Origin: CAINDZ01 sp964399195
GTDB taxonomy: Bacteria; Krumholzibacteriota; Krumholzibacteriia; LZORAL124-64-63
Length of the DNA stretch: 64,000 bases
Assembly (NCBI GenBank): GCA_964399195.1
Contig: CAYNPY010000003.1
Coordinates: 19,914-83,913, forward strand
Direction: 5' to 3'
A model generated the notes under the pieces. That model worked only from the letters and a program-made list of their open reading frames with translations, had not been told where the DNA came from and ran no database searches. Within the stretch, counting starts at the first letter, position 1. Each line of letters opens with the position of its first letter. Shown here piece by piece: positions 1 to 7,097 of this stretch. Both the position numbers and the translations under genes were made by a program.

Positions 1-620
1 AACGGCCGCCCGTTCAGCACGCCGAACATCCCGCCCAGCGAGCCCTGGTGGAAGAACGAGAGGAAAGCGCCCACGCCGGCGAACACGATCATGAGCCGGT
101 GCAGATGCGATTCCAGCACCAGCGCGCCCGCCAGCGGCCGCAGGCTCCGGCTCTTCAGCACGATCGGCACGTACTCGATCGCCAGCACCACCAGGTAGCA
201 GGTGATGCAGAACGTCACCTCGGTGAGCATGGAGTGGACGTTCGCGTGCCAGAACGCGAACCAGGCCCGGATGGGCTGGCCGACGTCGATGGCCAGCGTG
301 GCGATGGCCCCGCTGTAGCAGACGAAGCCCACGATCACGGCCGTGTTGAGCACCTGCTTGAACTCGTGGCGGCGCATGATGTAGGTGAGGAAGCCCAGGA
401 AGAACGCGCCGGCGCCCAGGGCGATGATCGCCAGGTCCAGGATGATCCACAGCCCGAACGCGAAGCGGTTGTCCATGTTCGAGTGGTAGAGGCCGTCGCG
501 GAACAGCGCGACCGCGGCCCAGCCGCCCCAGGCCGAGAGCGCCACCCACGGCAGCAGCCACAGCAGGAAGCGGGGCAGGGAGGCGCGGTCCAGCCCGCGC
601 GGGATCAGGTGGCGGTCCAT
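1..620 (-). CDS. NrfD/HybB-type quinone-interacting membrane subunit (partial)
   Basis: Integral membrane subunit expected to bind (mena)quinone and anchor the periplasmic redox subunits encoded just upstream. The visible 206 residues give the complete N-terminus (ATG at 620) and several hydrophobic helices, for example the stretch beginning FGLWIILDLAIIALGAGAFF. Acidic and basic residues at helix ends (MLTEVTFC, YIMRRHEFK) are typical of the NrfD/PsrC/HybB family. The C-terminal half runs off the left edge of the window. It starts 4 bases after the ferredoxin gene, so it is surely co-transcribed with it. By position it would be QrcD (Qrc complex) or ActC (alternative complex III). The gene beyond the edge would decide: a DUF3341 (ActD) gene would favour ACIII. 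Family confident; complex identity inferred. Confidence 0.85.
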   Translation of the reverse strand, partial: MDRHLIPRGLDRASLPRFLLWLLPWVALSAWGGWAAVALFRDGLYHSNMDNRFAFGLWIILDLAIIALGAGAFFLGFLTYIMRRHEFKQVLNTAVIVGFVCYSGAIATLAIDVGQPIRAWFAFWHANVHSMLTEVTFCITCYLVVLAIEYVPIVLKSRSLRPLAGALVLESHLHRLMIVFAGVGAFLSFFHQGSLGGMFGVLNGRP

Positions 621-624
621 GGCG

Positions 625-1404
625 TCAGGCTCCTTCCGCGCCGACGGCGGCGCCGCGGACCATGTCCAGGCGGCTGAGGCCGAGGCGGCGCACCTGCGGG
701 TCGGCCGCGAGATAGGTGACCTTGGGCCCGGTCCCCAGGGCCTCGAGCAGGCGGAAGGCGCGCGGGCCCTGCGCCAGCTTGGCCACGGCCGAGTCCGGGT
801 CGGCGCTGTTGCCGAAGGTGATGGCGCCGTGCGGGCACGCCTCGACGCAGGCCGGGACGTAGTCCACGGGCTCGGCGGCCGGCCGGCCCTCGGCGGCGGC
901 CAGTTCGCGCGCGCGGTCGAGGCGTCCGTGGCAGAAGTTGCACTTCTCGGCGACGCCGCGCATGCGCGGGGCGACGTCCGGGTTGAGCGTCTGCTCCAGC
1001 CCCTCGGGCCAGGTCGGGTCGAACCAGTTGAAGTAGCGGGCGTGGTAGGGACAGGCGGCCATGCAGTAGCGGCAGCCCATGCAGCGCGCGGGCACCTGGC
1101 CGACGATGCCGGTGCTCTCGTCCAGCTGCACGGCCGTGACCGGGCAGACGTGGATGCACGGCGCGTGCTCGCACTGCTGGCAGGGGATCGGCACGAAGAC
1201 CGGCCGGTGTTCGGGCCAAGGGCGCCCGTTGTCCGCCCGCTGGACCTGCATCCAGGTCAGTCCGCGGTTGGCGGCGGCCGCCGGCGGCGGCACCGCGACG
1301 TTGTTCTCGACGGCGCAGGCCACCATGCAGGCGCCGCAGCCCGTGCACTTGTCCAGGTCGATGACCATGGCGTAGCGGGCGCCGGTCGGCTCAGGCGTTG
1401 ACAC
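625..1404 (-). CDS. Four-cluster [4Fe-4S] ferredoxin subunit (QrcC/DsrO/HybA-like)
   Basis: Electron-transfer subunit of 259 residues with four cysteine groups for four [4Fe-4S] clusters: CTGCGACMVAC near residue 20, CQQCEHAPCIHVCP near 75, CMGCRYCMAACP near 110, and CNFCHGR with a later CVEACP. This is the DMSO-reductase beta / HybA / PsrB / QrcC fold. It would wire the catalytic-like alpha subunit to the NrfD subunit. No signal peptide is visible, so export would be by piggyback on the Tat-dependent upstream partner. The start overlaps the end of the molybdopterin-like gene by 14 bases and the stop lies 4 bases before the NrfD start, marking one operon. A separate ferredoxin subunit, rather than one fused to the alpha subunit, resembles Qrc more than ActB of ACIII. 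Confidence 0.9.
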   Translation of the reverse strand: MSTPEPTGARYAMVIDLDKCTGCGACMVACAVENNVAVPPPAAAANRGLTWMQVQRADNGRPWPEHRPVFVPIPCQQCEHAPCIHVCPVTAVQLDESTGIVGQVPARCMGCRYCMAACPYHARYFNWFDPTWPEGLEQTLNPDVAPRMRGVAEKCNFCHGRLDRARELAAAEGRPAAEPVDYVPACVEACPHGAITFGNSADPDSAVAKLAQGPRAFRLLEALGTGPKVTYLAADPQVRRLGLSRLDMVRGAAVGAEGA

Positions 1405-3631
1405 GGCGCACCTCCTTCAGGGTCGCGCCCGTCAGGCGCCAGACCCGGTGCTCGCCGGCCCCGCAGAGGGCGGGCATGTCGGGTTCGTGTACGGAGGCGG
1501 CCGCGCTCCCCGCCGGCTCGCCCAGGTCCAGGGGATCGGGGCCCGTCGCCACCCGCAGGGTGCCCGGCGGCAGCGACTCGTCGTGGACGACGACCACGCG
1601 GCGCGCGCCGGCGGCCGTGGTCAGCTCGGCGGGCTTCCCGTCGCGCAGACCCAGCTCGCCCGCGGTGCGCGGGTTGACGGCGACCGAGCGCGTGTCCGCC
1701 AGCAGCCCCGACTCGCGCCCGAGCTTGGCCAGCACGGGCGCCGCGACGCCGCCGGCGGCCGCGGCCAGGCCGCCGCCCGCCACCAGCACGAGGGAGCGCC
1801 CGCCGCCCGTGGCCGCGGCGGCGCGGCCGTCGGCCAGCGCGCGCCACCGCAGCGCCCGCGCGCTGCGGCTGCCGGGCAGGCGCGGCGCGGCGTCGGCCAG
1901 CGCGGTCGTCGCGGGCGCCGACCAGCAGCCGCCCTCTTCGAGCGCGGCCGCCAGGTCCCCGGGTCCGCCGAGGGCCGCCAGCGAGCGCGACGTCCCGTCG
2001 CCCGCGCCGTGGACCTCGCCGTTGCCGGCGGCGGCGAGCATCGCCACGCGCCGCTCCAGCTCGGCGCGATGGGCCGCGCCGCCGATCGTCCCGTCGGCGG
2101 AAAGGCCGGATGCCGCCTCGATCCGCGCCAGCCAGTCGGCCGCATGCGCGGCCCAGTCCGGCGGCGCGGCGACGACCGGCGTCCAGGCGTAGCTGGAGAC
2201 CGGGGCCAGCGCCGGCGGGGGCACGTCGTCGAGCCACTCGCCCGGCGCGGGCGTGGGCAGCAGCAGGTCGGCGGCCGCCCCGGCGGCGCCGGCGGCGTAC
2301 GGCGACAGCGCGACGATGCGCGCGCCGCGGCCGCGCAGCTTGCGGCGCAGAAGCGCCGGCGACAGGGGCGCGCCGGGGAACGACCCGTCGACCAGCAGCA
2401 GCTCGAGCGAACCGTCCGGCACGTCGTGCAGCGCCTCGGCCGCCGGCAGCGACGCCGTGTCGGATTCCTCGACACCGTCCAGCAGCGCCGAAGGAGAGGG
2501 CCGCAGGGCCAGCGCCGCGTCCGCGCCGGCGCCGCCCAGCAGGACGTTCAGGCACCAGACCGCCGCTTCCTCCTCGAGGCCGAGGGGGCCGGCGCCGGGG
2601 TCGCCCACGCCCACCACCAACGCCGGCCGCCGGGAGGACAGCTCGCGCGCGGTGGCGCGGATGTCCGCCGGCGCCAGTCCGCAGATCGTGGCGACACGCT
2701 CGGGCGTGAACCCGGCGACCAGTTCCGCAAAGGTGCCCTCACGGTCGCCGCCGGCCGCGGCCAGGGCGCGAACCTCGTTCGTGGCCGCTTCGTGGACCAG
2801 CACGTGGGCGATCGCCAGAGCCAGCGGCGCCTCGCTGCCGGGCCGCGCCGGCAGCCAGCGGTCGGCGCGGGCGGTCGCGGTGGTGGCGGCCGCGTCCACC
2901 TGCACGTGGAACGGGCGCCCGGCGTCGCCGTCGCGCGCGGCCAGGGCCAGACCGCGCGGGCCGTCCGCCAGCGGCGCGCCGAACGCGAGCACGGCCCGCG
3001 CCTGCCGCGGCCGGAGCGCCGGCGTCAGCGCCGCCGCTCCCGCCAGGGCGCCGAACGCGGCCGCGGACTCCTGCCAGGCGTCCGGCGCCGTGAGGTAGCG
3101 GCCGCCGCCCTGACGACCCAGGAACCGGCGGTACTGCCGCGAGAGGGCGCGGTCCGGACGCAGGTCGAGCACCGCTACGGCGTCCAGGCGGCCCGCGGCG
3201 CGCAGGTCGGCCAGCATGCGGCCCGCCTCGGCCACCGCGGTGCCCGGGTCCACGACCTTCCAGGGCGCGTCGGCAAGCGCGGCGTCGCGCGCGCAGGCCC
3301 CGCGCACGCGCGCCGGGTGGTAGCGCAGCTGCGCCAGCGCCAGGCCGAGCGGACAGGCCGCCCCGGCGCCCGCGTGCGTCGGGCGCGGCCAGGCGGAGAC
3401 GAAGGCCTCGCCGACCAGGCGCGCCCGCAGGCCGCACCCGGCCGGACACAGCGTGCAGGTCGTGTCGCGCCAGCTGATCGGCCCGCGCGGCGGCCGCGCG
3501 ATGCGCGACCAGTTCTGCGTCCAGATCGAGGCGTCGTCGAGCAGCTTCCAGGGCAGCGGCGAGAGCACGGCGCCGGCGACGGCGCCGCCCATGAACTTCA
3601 GCAGGCTTCGGCGGGTCAGATCCAGCGTCAA
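1391..3631 (-). CDS. Tat-exported molybdopterin-oxidoreductase-family subunit (QrcB-like)
   Basis: 746-residue protein with an N-terminal twin-arginine signal (RRSLLKF, then a hydrophobic AGAVAGAVL-type core) and a proximal Fe-S motif CTLCPAGC with a further Cys in ACPLG, the usual start of molybdopterin oxidoreductases. The body is Ala/Gly-rich and diverged. I cannot identify a convincing Mo-ligating Cys, SeCys or Ser, so it may be a non-catalytic scaffold, as described for QrcB and ActB. It sits between a pentaheme cytochrome gene (24 bases upstream) and the ferredoxin gene (14-base overlap). Role inferred: periplasmic electron-transfer subunit of a quinone-reducing or quinol-oxidising complex. 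A true Mo enzyme such as a polysulfide or thiosulfate reductase is the alternative. Confidence 0.8.
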   Translation of the reverse strand: MTLDLTRRSLLKFMGGAVAGAVLSPLPWKLLDDASIWTQNWSRIARPPRGPISWRDTTCTLCPAGCGLRARLVGEAFVSAWPRPTHAGAGAACPLGLALAQLRYHPARVRGACARDAALADAPWKVVDPGTAVAEAGRMLADLRAAGRLDAVAVLDLRPDRALSRQYRRFLGRQGGGRYLTAPDAWQESAAAFGALAGAAALTPALRPRQARAVLAFGAPLADGPRGLALAARDGDAGRPFHVQVDAAATTATARADRWLPARPGSEAPLALAIAHVLVHEAATNEVRALAAAGGDREGTFAELVAGFTPERVATICGLAPADIRATARELSSRRPALVVGVGDPGAGPLGLEEEAAVWCLNVLLGGAGADAALALRPSPSALLDGVEESDTASLPAAEALHDVPDGSLELLLVDGSFPGAPLSPALLRRKLRGRGARIVALSPYAAGAAGAAADLLLPTPAPGEWLDDVPPPALAPVSSYAWTPVVAAPPDWAAHAADWLARIEAASGLSADGTIGGAAHRAELERRVAMLAAAGNGEVHGAGDGTSRSLAALGGPGDLAAALEEGGCWSAPATTALADAAPRLPGSRSARALRWRALADGRAAAATGGGRSLVLVAGGGLAAAAGGVAAPVLAKLGRESGLLADTRSVAVNPRTAGELGLRDGKPAELTTAAGARRVVVVHDESLPPGTLRVATGPDPLDLGEPAGSAAASVHEPDMPALCGAGEHRVWRLTGATLKEVRRVNA

Positions 3632-3655
3632 GTCAGGGCCTCCGGGGTTGCGGCG

Positions 3656-4321
3656 TCACTTGTGGCACAGCAGGCAGTGGTCCTTGACGCCGCGCTCGGC
3701 GTGGCACTTCACGCAGTCGCTCATCTTCATCGAGTCCCACTCGTTGGGGCCGCCGCCCTGGATGCGCGGCCCCCAGATGGCCCGGCTGTAGCCGGTGATG
3801 CGGTTGTACTCGTAGACCGGCGTCGCGGTGGACGCCCCGTGGTCGCCGTGGCAGCGCCGGCACTCCAGGCCGGCCCGGCGCACGTGCGGCGCGTGCGAGA
3901 AGTAGACGTTGTCCGGCTGCCGGGAACGGACCCGCCACGGGATCTCGCGCCCGCTCGCCAGGTAGTCCTCCACGAGGATGCGCTCGGCCTCGGTGGCGCC
4001 CTGCGGCTCGGCGTGGCAGTCGGCGCACGACGCCGTGGCGGGCAGGCCGCGGAAGCTGCCGTCGTCGGAGAAACCGTGGCAGTCGTCGCAGGCCATGCCG
4101 GCGGCCTCGACGTGGACCTGGTGATTGAAGGCCAGCGGCGCTTCCTGGCGCCCGTAGAGAAGGGCGGGCAGCGCCACCCAGCCCGCGGCCAGGCCCGCGG
4201 CCAGGCCGAGCAGGACCAGCAGGCCGCCCGCGCCCAGGCGACGGCCGGTCTTGTCTGTGCTGTCCGAAGTCGTGGTGCCGATCTCGATCCGCGGCCGGAG
4301 TCCGTTGTCGTCGTGTGTCAC
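3656..4321 (-). CDS. Membrane-anchored pentaheme cytochrome c (QrcA/ActA-like)
   Basis: 221-residue multiheme cytochrome. After a short charged N-terminus there is one transmembrane anchor (about residues 28-50), then five CXXCH motifs: CDDCH, CADCH, CRRCH, CVKCH and CLLCH, the last at the very C-terminus. Additional histidines (FNHQVHVEA, FSHAPHVRR) resemble distal ligands of cytochrome c3/c7-type bis-His hemes. Start is GTG at 4321, which overlaps the TGA of the upstream GcvH-like gene (GTGA), a tight translational coupling. It would exchange electrons between a periplasmic donor or acceptor and the molybdopterin-like subunit. Known QrcA is hexaheme and ActA is pentaheme, so heme number leans to ACIII while the split alpha/ferredoxin subunits lean to Qrc. 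Confidence 0.88.
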   Translation of the reverse strand: MTHDDNGLRPRIEIGTTTSDSTDKTGRRLGAGGLLVLLGLAAGLAAGWVALPALLYGRQEAPLAFNHQVHVEAAGMACDDCHGFSDDGSFRGLPATASCADCHAEPQGATEAERILVEDYLASGREIPWRVRSRQPDNVYFSHAPHVRRAGLECRRCHGDHGASTATPVYEYNRITGYSRAIWGPRIQGGGPNEWDSMKMSDCVKCHAERGVKDHCLLCHK

Positions 4322-5241
4322 CCGTTGTGGCCTCCGTCCCGCAGCGCGAAGAACTCGTGGTGGAGCCGCACCAGCGTGCGGCGGTCGAGGAACTCGGACA
4401 GACGGCCGGCCGCGGGGCCGCCGTCGGTGGACAGGACCTCTTCGCCCACGCGCCGTTCGTCGAGGCAGGCGTGGACGAAGCGGTCCAGGCGTTCGCGCTC
4501 GCGGCGCAGCCAGCGCCGGGCGGCCGGGCCGCGGAGGAAGGGGCCCGTTTCGGCCGCGCCGGTCTCGGCGCCGGTCTCGAGCGCCGGCACGCCCGCGAAG
4601 AGCCAGCCGCGCCCGTAGGGGTCGTCGCAGACGGTGCGCGGGGCGACCACCAGGTGGGCGTTGGGCTCGATCTCGCGCAGCGGCAGGGGCAGGACCATTT
4701 CCAGGTCCAGGCCGCCGACGCGCAGCTGCACGGAGGGACGCGCCGCCGCGCGGCGGGCCGGGAAGGTCACCGCCTCGACGCGCCCGAGCGTGCGCGTGAA
4801 GAAGGCGTCGACGCCCACGTGCACGCGCAGGCCGTCGCCGTCGTCGAGCCACAGGTGGTTCGGCGCGTAGGCCAGGTCGTCGGGGAGCGGAATGCCGTCC
4901 TCTTCGGCGCTTGCCGCGCGCGCGTGCGGCTCGGCCATCGCCAGGTAGAGGTCGCAATAGCGGTGGCCGTCGCCGCCGCAGCGCGAGGCGGCGGCCCGGT
5001 TGCAAGGGACCAGCTTGCGCACCGGCGCCAGGTCGCAGTAATGGACGTCCTCGACGCAGAGGTGGGGGCAGCGGTCGGGGGCGGCGCCGATCGCGTCCGC
5101 ATCGCGCACGAGCTTGCACTCGCGCCAGCCGCGGCTGAGGCAGCGCTCGGCGGCGTCGTTCTCCGCGCTGAGCGGGATCAGCTTCTGTCCGTACAAGCTG
5201 CAGTACTTCACGTTCAGCTTGCGGAGGAAGGGGCACTGCAT
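4318..5241 (-). CDS. Cys-rich protein with degenerate GcvH (lipoyl-like) domain
   Basis: 307 residues from the ATG at 5241 (MQCPFLRKLNVKYC). An open extension of 47 codons exists upstream, but it is low-complexity Ala/Pro/Arg and the MQCPF start begins the conserved-looking part. Residues 1-110 hold about a dozen cysteines in CxxxC and CxxxxC spacings (for example RCPHLC and YCDLAPVRKLVPC), suggesting a metal or Fe-S site. Residues about 125-225 align by eye with glycine-cleavage H protein: YAPNHLWLDDGDG matches YSKEHEWL..., and DDPYGRGWLF matches SEPYAGGWIF. At the lipoylation site H protein has ESVKAA; here the stretch reads GGLDLE, so the lipoyl lysine is missing. The C-terminal 70 residues are helical and charged. 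First gene of the leftward operon. Function unknown; a dithiol or redox partner role is speculation. Confidence 0.75.
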   Translation of the reverse strand: MQCPFLRKLNVKYCSLYGQKLIPLSAENDAAERCLSRGWRECKLVRDADAIGAAPDRCPHLCVEDVHYCDLAPVRKLVPCNRAAASRCGGDGHRYCDLYLAMAEPHARAASAEEDGIPLPDDLAYAPNHLWLDDGDGLRVHVGVDAFFTRTLGRVEAVTFPARRAAARPSVQLRVGGLDLEMVLPLPLREIEPNAHLVVAPRTVCDDPYGRGWLFAGVPALETGAETGAAETGPFLRGPAARRWLRRERERLDRFVHACLDERRVGEEVLSTDGGPAAGRLSEFLDRRTLVRLHHEFFALRDGGHNG

Positions 5242-5602
5242 GCGATCGCCTCCCGGGCCGACGTTCGGGACACCCGCCCACTGCAAGTGCGGGACCAATG
5301 CGCGCGCCGGCGGCGGAATCGCCGGGATCGGCGCGGAATCGCCTGCCGCAGCGCGATGCGCGGTTCCCGGTCGCCGGCGCATTTCCCGCGAAGTGTTGGA
5401 AATCGCGAATGAGCGTAGGGGAATCCCACACGCTTTCGGCGTCGGCCGGCGTCGCTCGCGTCGCGGCGGATCACGGTAGAGGTCGCAAACGCTTGCGCGA
5501 TGGCCGGTTCACGCCGCAGTCCGCGCGGTGGCAAGCTGCTTGCAGTGAAGGGGCGGAGCAGTCCCACCACCGCGGCGCAGGCCGCGCACGTCAGGAGCGG
5601 AG
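5242..5602. promoter_or_regulatory. Divergent intergenic region with two GCAA/TTGC palindromes
   Basis: This 361-base gap separates the leftward Qrc-like operon from the rightward membrane-protein/DsrC genes and must carry both promoters. Two related dyads lie on the side of the rightward gene: CGCAAACGCTTGCG (5484-5497) and GCAAGCTGCTTGC (5531-5543). The first differs by one base from the perfect LacI/PurR-family-type palindrome CGCAAACGTTTGCG. I see no convincing -35/-10 pair and no long coding frame with codon bias here. Regulator identity is speculative. Confidence 0.4.
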
Positions 5603-5872
5603 ATGGACACCGGCAACATGACCTTCGGGGAGATCCTCTTCAACGCCCGCTGGGGCATCATCGGCGGCGTGATGTTCCTCGTCTTCATGGTCGCGTTCCT
5701 GCGCGAGGTCGCCCACGAGCTGGCGCTGACCGTCGGCGAGCGGCGACGCGCGGCGCGCCGTCACGCGATGGGCCTGTTCGTGCCCGACCCGCTGCTCGGG
5801 GCGACGATGACCGACGGCGGCGAACCCATCGACGAGGAAGCGGACGCGCCCAAGCCCGACCAGGAGCGCTAG
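5603..5872 (+). CDS. Small single-helix membrane protein of unknown function
   Basis: 89 residues with one clear membrane segment (about residues 17-33, WGIIGGVMFLVFMVAFL), a basic, Arg-rich cytoplasmic-looking stretch after it, and an acidic tail (DEEADAPKPDQER). A good ribosome site (AGGAG at about 5593-5597) lies before the ATG. It is the first rightward gene of the region and is followed by a strong hairpin (5891-5931), so it may be expressed apart from dsrC. I do not recognise the family. The position suggests an accessory of the DsrC/DsrMK or Qrc-like complexes, but nothing in the sequence shows it. Confidence 0.65.
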   Translation: MDTGNMTFGEILFNARWGIIGGVMFLVFMVAFLREVAHELALTVGERRRAARRHAMGLFVPDPLLGATMTDGGEPIDEEADAPKPDQER

Positions 5873-5890
5873 ACCCCACCGCGGATGCGG

Positions 5891-5931
5891 ACGCCGGGGC
5901 GCGCGGACGGTTGTGCCGCGCGCCCCGGCGT
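5891..5931 (+). terminator. 16-bp perfect hairpin, probable terminator
   Basis: Perfect 16-base inverted repeat, arms 5891-5906 and 5916-5931, with the 9-base loop ACGGTTGTG, starting 18 bases after the stop of the small membrane-protein gene. No U-tract follows, as is common in high-GC genomes. It probably separates that transcript from dsrC. Confidence 0.6.
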
Positions 5932-6059
5932 GCCCGGCGGCGCGGGAACTGCGCCAGCGGCACGGCGGTTGAGACCCTTTCCGGGCGTAATCAGGAGCAA
6001 TCGACTCCGCCGCTCCTCATGCCGTCTCTCTCCGGGTTTCGAAATCCCGCAGGTGTGTT

Positions 6060-6068
6060 CTATCTTTG
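6060..6068 (+). promoter_or_regulatory. Candidate -10/-7 element upstream of dsrC
   Basis: CTATCTTTG in an AT-richer patch, 68 bases before the dsrC start and after the upstream hairpin. It matches the TAnnTTTG element described for Bacteroidota sigma factors. No clear partner -33/-35 box is visible, so this is a candidate only. Confidence 0.35.
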
Positions 6069-6135
6069 CGGCACAGCGAGGCCGGGGAGCCCGCCCCGGC
6101 CGCCGACCGCGCAACCGTGGCCCCGGGGGACCGCC

Positions 6136-6456
6136 ATGCCCATGATCGATCTCGGTGGACGCTCTCTGGAAGTCAACGACGAGGGCTTCCTGCTGCACCC
6201 GGAGCAGTGGGACGAGGACCTGGCCGGCCACCTGGCGCGCGCCGAGGAGGGCCTCGAGACGCTGACCGAAGAGCACTGGGCGGTCATCCGCTTCATCCGC
6301 GGCCACTTCGAGCAGAACCACGGCGCGCCGATGGTGCGCGCGGTCTGCAAGGCCACCGGCCTGCCGCTCAAGCGCGTGTACGAGCTGTTCCCGTCCGGGC
6401 CCGCGCGCGGGGCCTGCAAGCTGGCCGGCCTGCCCAAACCGGACGGCTGCGTGTGA
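6136..6456 (+). CDS. dsrC: DsrC family sulfur-carrier protein
   Basis: 106-residue DsrC/TusE-family protein. It has the family core (IRFIRGHFEQNHGAPMVR, KATGLPLKRVYELFP) and the flexible C-terminal arm with both functional cysteines: Cys94 in GACKLAG and the penultimate Cys105 in DGCV, separated by ten residues. That spacing defines true DsrC, which carries sulfur as a trisulfide or cycles as a Cys-Cys disulfide, as opposed to TusE or RspA types that lack one Cys. The reduced or oxidised arm is handled by membrane DsrMK(JOP). The next gene starts inside its stop codon (GTGTGA), so dsrC is co-translated with the DsrM- and DsrK-like genes. A GGGGGA ribosome site precedes the ATG. No dsrAB is in the window, so the sulfur donor is unknown. 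Confidence 0.95.
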   Translation: MPMIDLGGRSLEVNDEGFLLHPEQWDEDLAGHLARAEEGLETLTEEHWAVIRFIRGHFEQNHGAPMVRAVCKATGLPLKRVYELFPSGPARGACKLAGLPKPDGCV

Positions 6457-7097
6457 GCGCGCCGGACGGCCTGCGGCTGGGGGTCGCGCTGTGCGCCGCG
6501 GGCGCGGCGCTGGCCCTCGGTGTGCAGGTCTGGCGGACGCGGTCGTTCGGCCTGCGCCCGCCGCAGGCGGCGCCCGCGGGCAGCGCCTGGCGGGGCCTGC
6601 TCTACGCCTTCGGCCCGGGCATGTCGCCGGCGGCCAAGGAGAGCACGCGCGCGCATCCGGCGGTCTACGCGCTGGGCGTCTCCTACCACCTGGGAATCTT
6701 CGCGGCGATCGGCGTGCTGGTGCGCCTGGCGCTGGGGGCGGCGCCGCCGACGTCGGCGCCGCGCGCGGTGGCGCTGGTCCTGCTCGCGGCCGGGACGTGC
6801 GGCGGCATCGCGCTGCTGGCCCGTCGCGCCGGCTCGGCGCGGCTGCGCGCGATCAGCGTCCCGGACGACTACGTCTCGAACCTCCTGGCCACCGCGTTCG
6901 TCGCGCTGGCGGCCGCGACGCTCCTGACGACGGGCGCAACGACCGCGTTCCTGCTGGCGTCGATGCTCCTTCTGGTCTGGACGCCGCTGGGCAAGATCCG
7001 CCATTGCCTGTTCTTCTTCGCGGCGCGCGGGCACCTGGGGCGCCATTACGGCCGCCGGGGCACGTTCCCGCCGCGGCACGGGGGGTGGACGCCGTGA
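6453..7097 (+). CDS. DsrM/HdrE/NarI-like membrane cytochrome b subunit (short)
   Basis: 214 residues from GTG 6453, whose last two bases begin the TGA of dsrC. About five hydrophobic segments are seen. Histidines sit in and near helices (RAHPAVYALGVSYHLG; RHCLFFFAARGHLGRHYGRRG), and the Lys-x-Arg-His entry resembles the heme-b-ligating end of NarI/HdrE/DsrM proteins. DsrM is usually about 330 residues, so this is a minimal form lacking perhaps two N-terminal helices. It would pass electrons between the quinone pool and the DsrK-like partner, whose start overlaps its stop. Assignment rests on neighbourhood as much as on sequence. HmeC- or TmcC-like subunits of related complexes are alternatives. 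Confidence 0.75.
   Translation: MSAPDGLRLGVALCAAGAALALGVQVWRTRSFGLRPPQAAPAGSAWRGLLYAFGPGMSPAAKESTRAHPAVYALGVSYHLGIFAAIGVLVRLALGAAPPTSAPRAVALVLLAAGTCGGIALLARRAGSARLRAISVPDDYVSNLLATAFVALAAATLLTTGATTAFLLASMLLLVWTPLGKIRHCLFFFAARGHLGRHYGRRGTFPPRHGGWTP

Noticed and set aside
1448..4618. Open frame of more than 1000 codons on the plus strand
   Set aside because: It is antisense to the ferredoxin, Mo-like and cytochrome genes, is Arg/Gly/Ala-rich with no domain, and is a by-product of third-position GC bias.
4318..5382. Genuine lipoylated glycine-cleavage H protein
   Set aside because: The lipoyl lysine motif is absent and no gcvT or gcvP gene is nearby.
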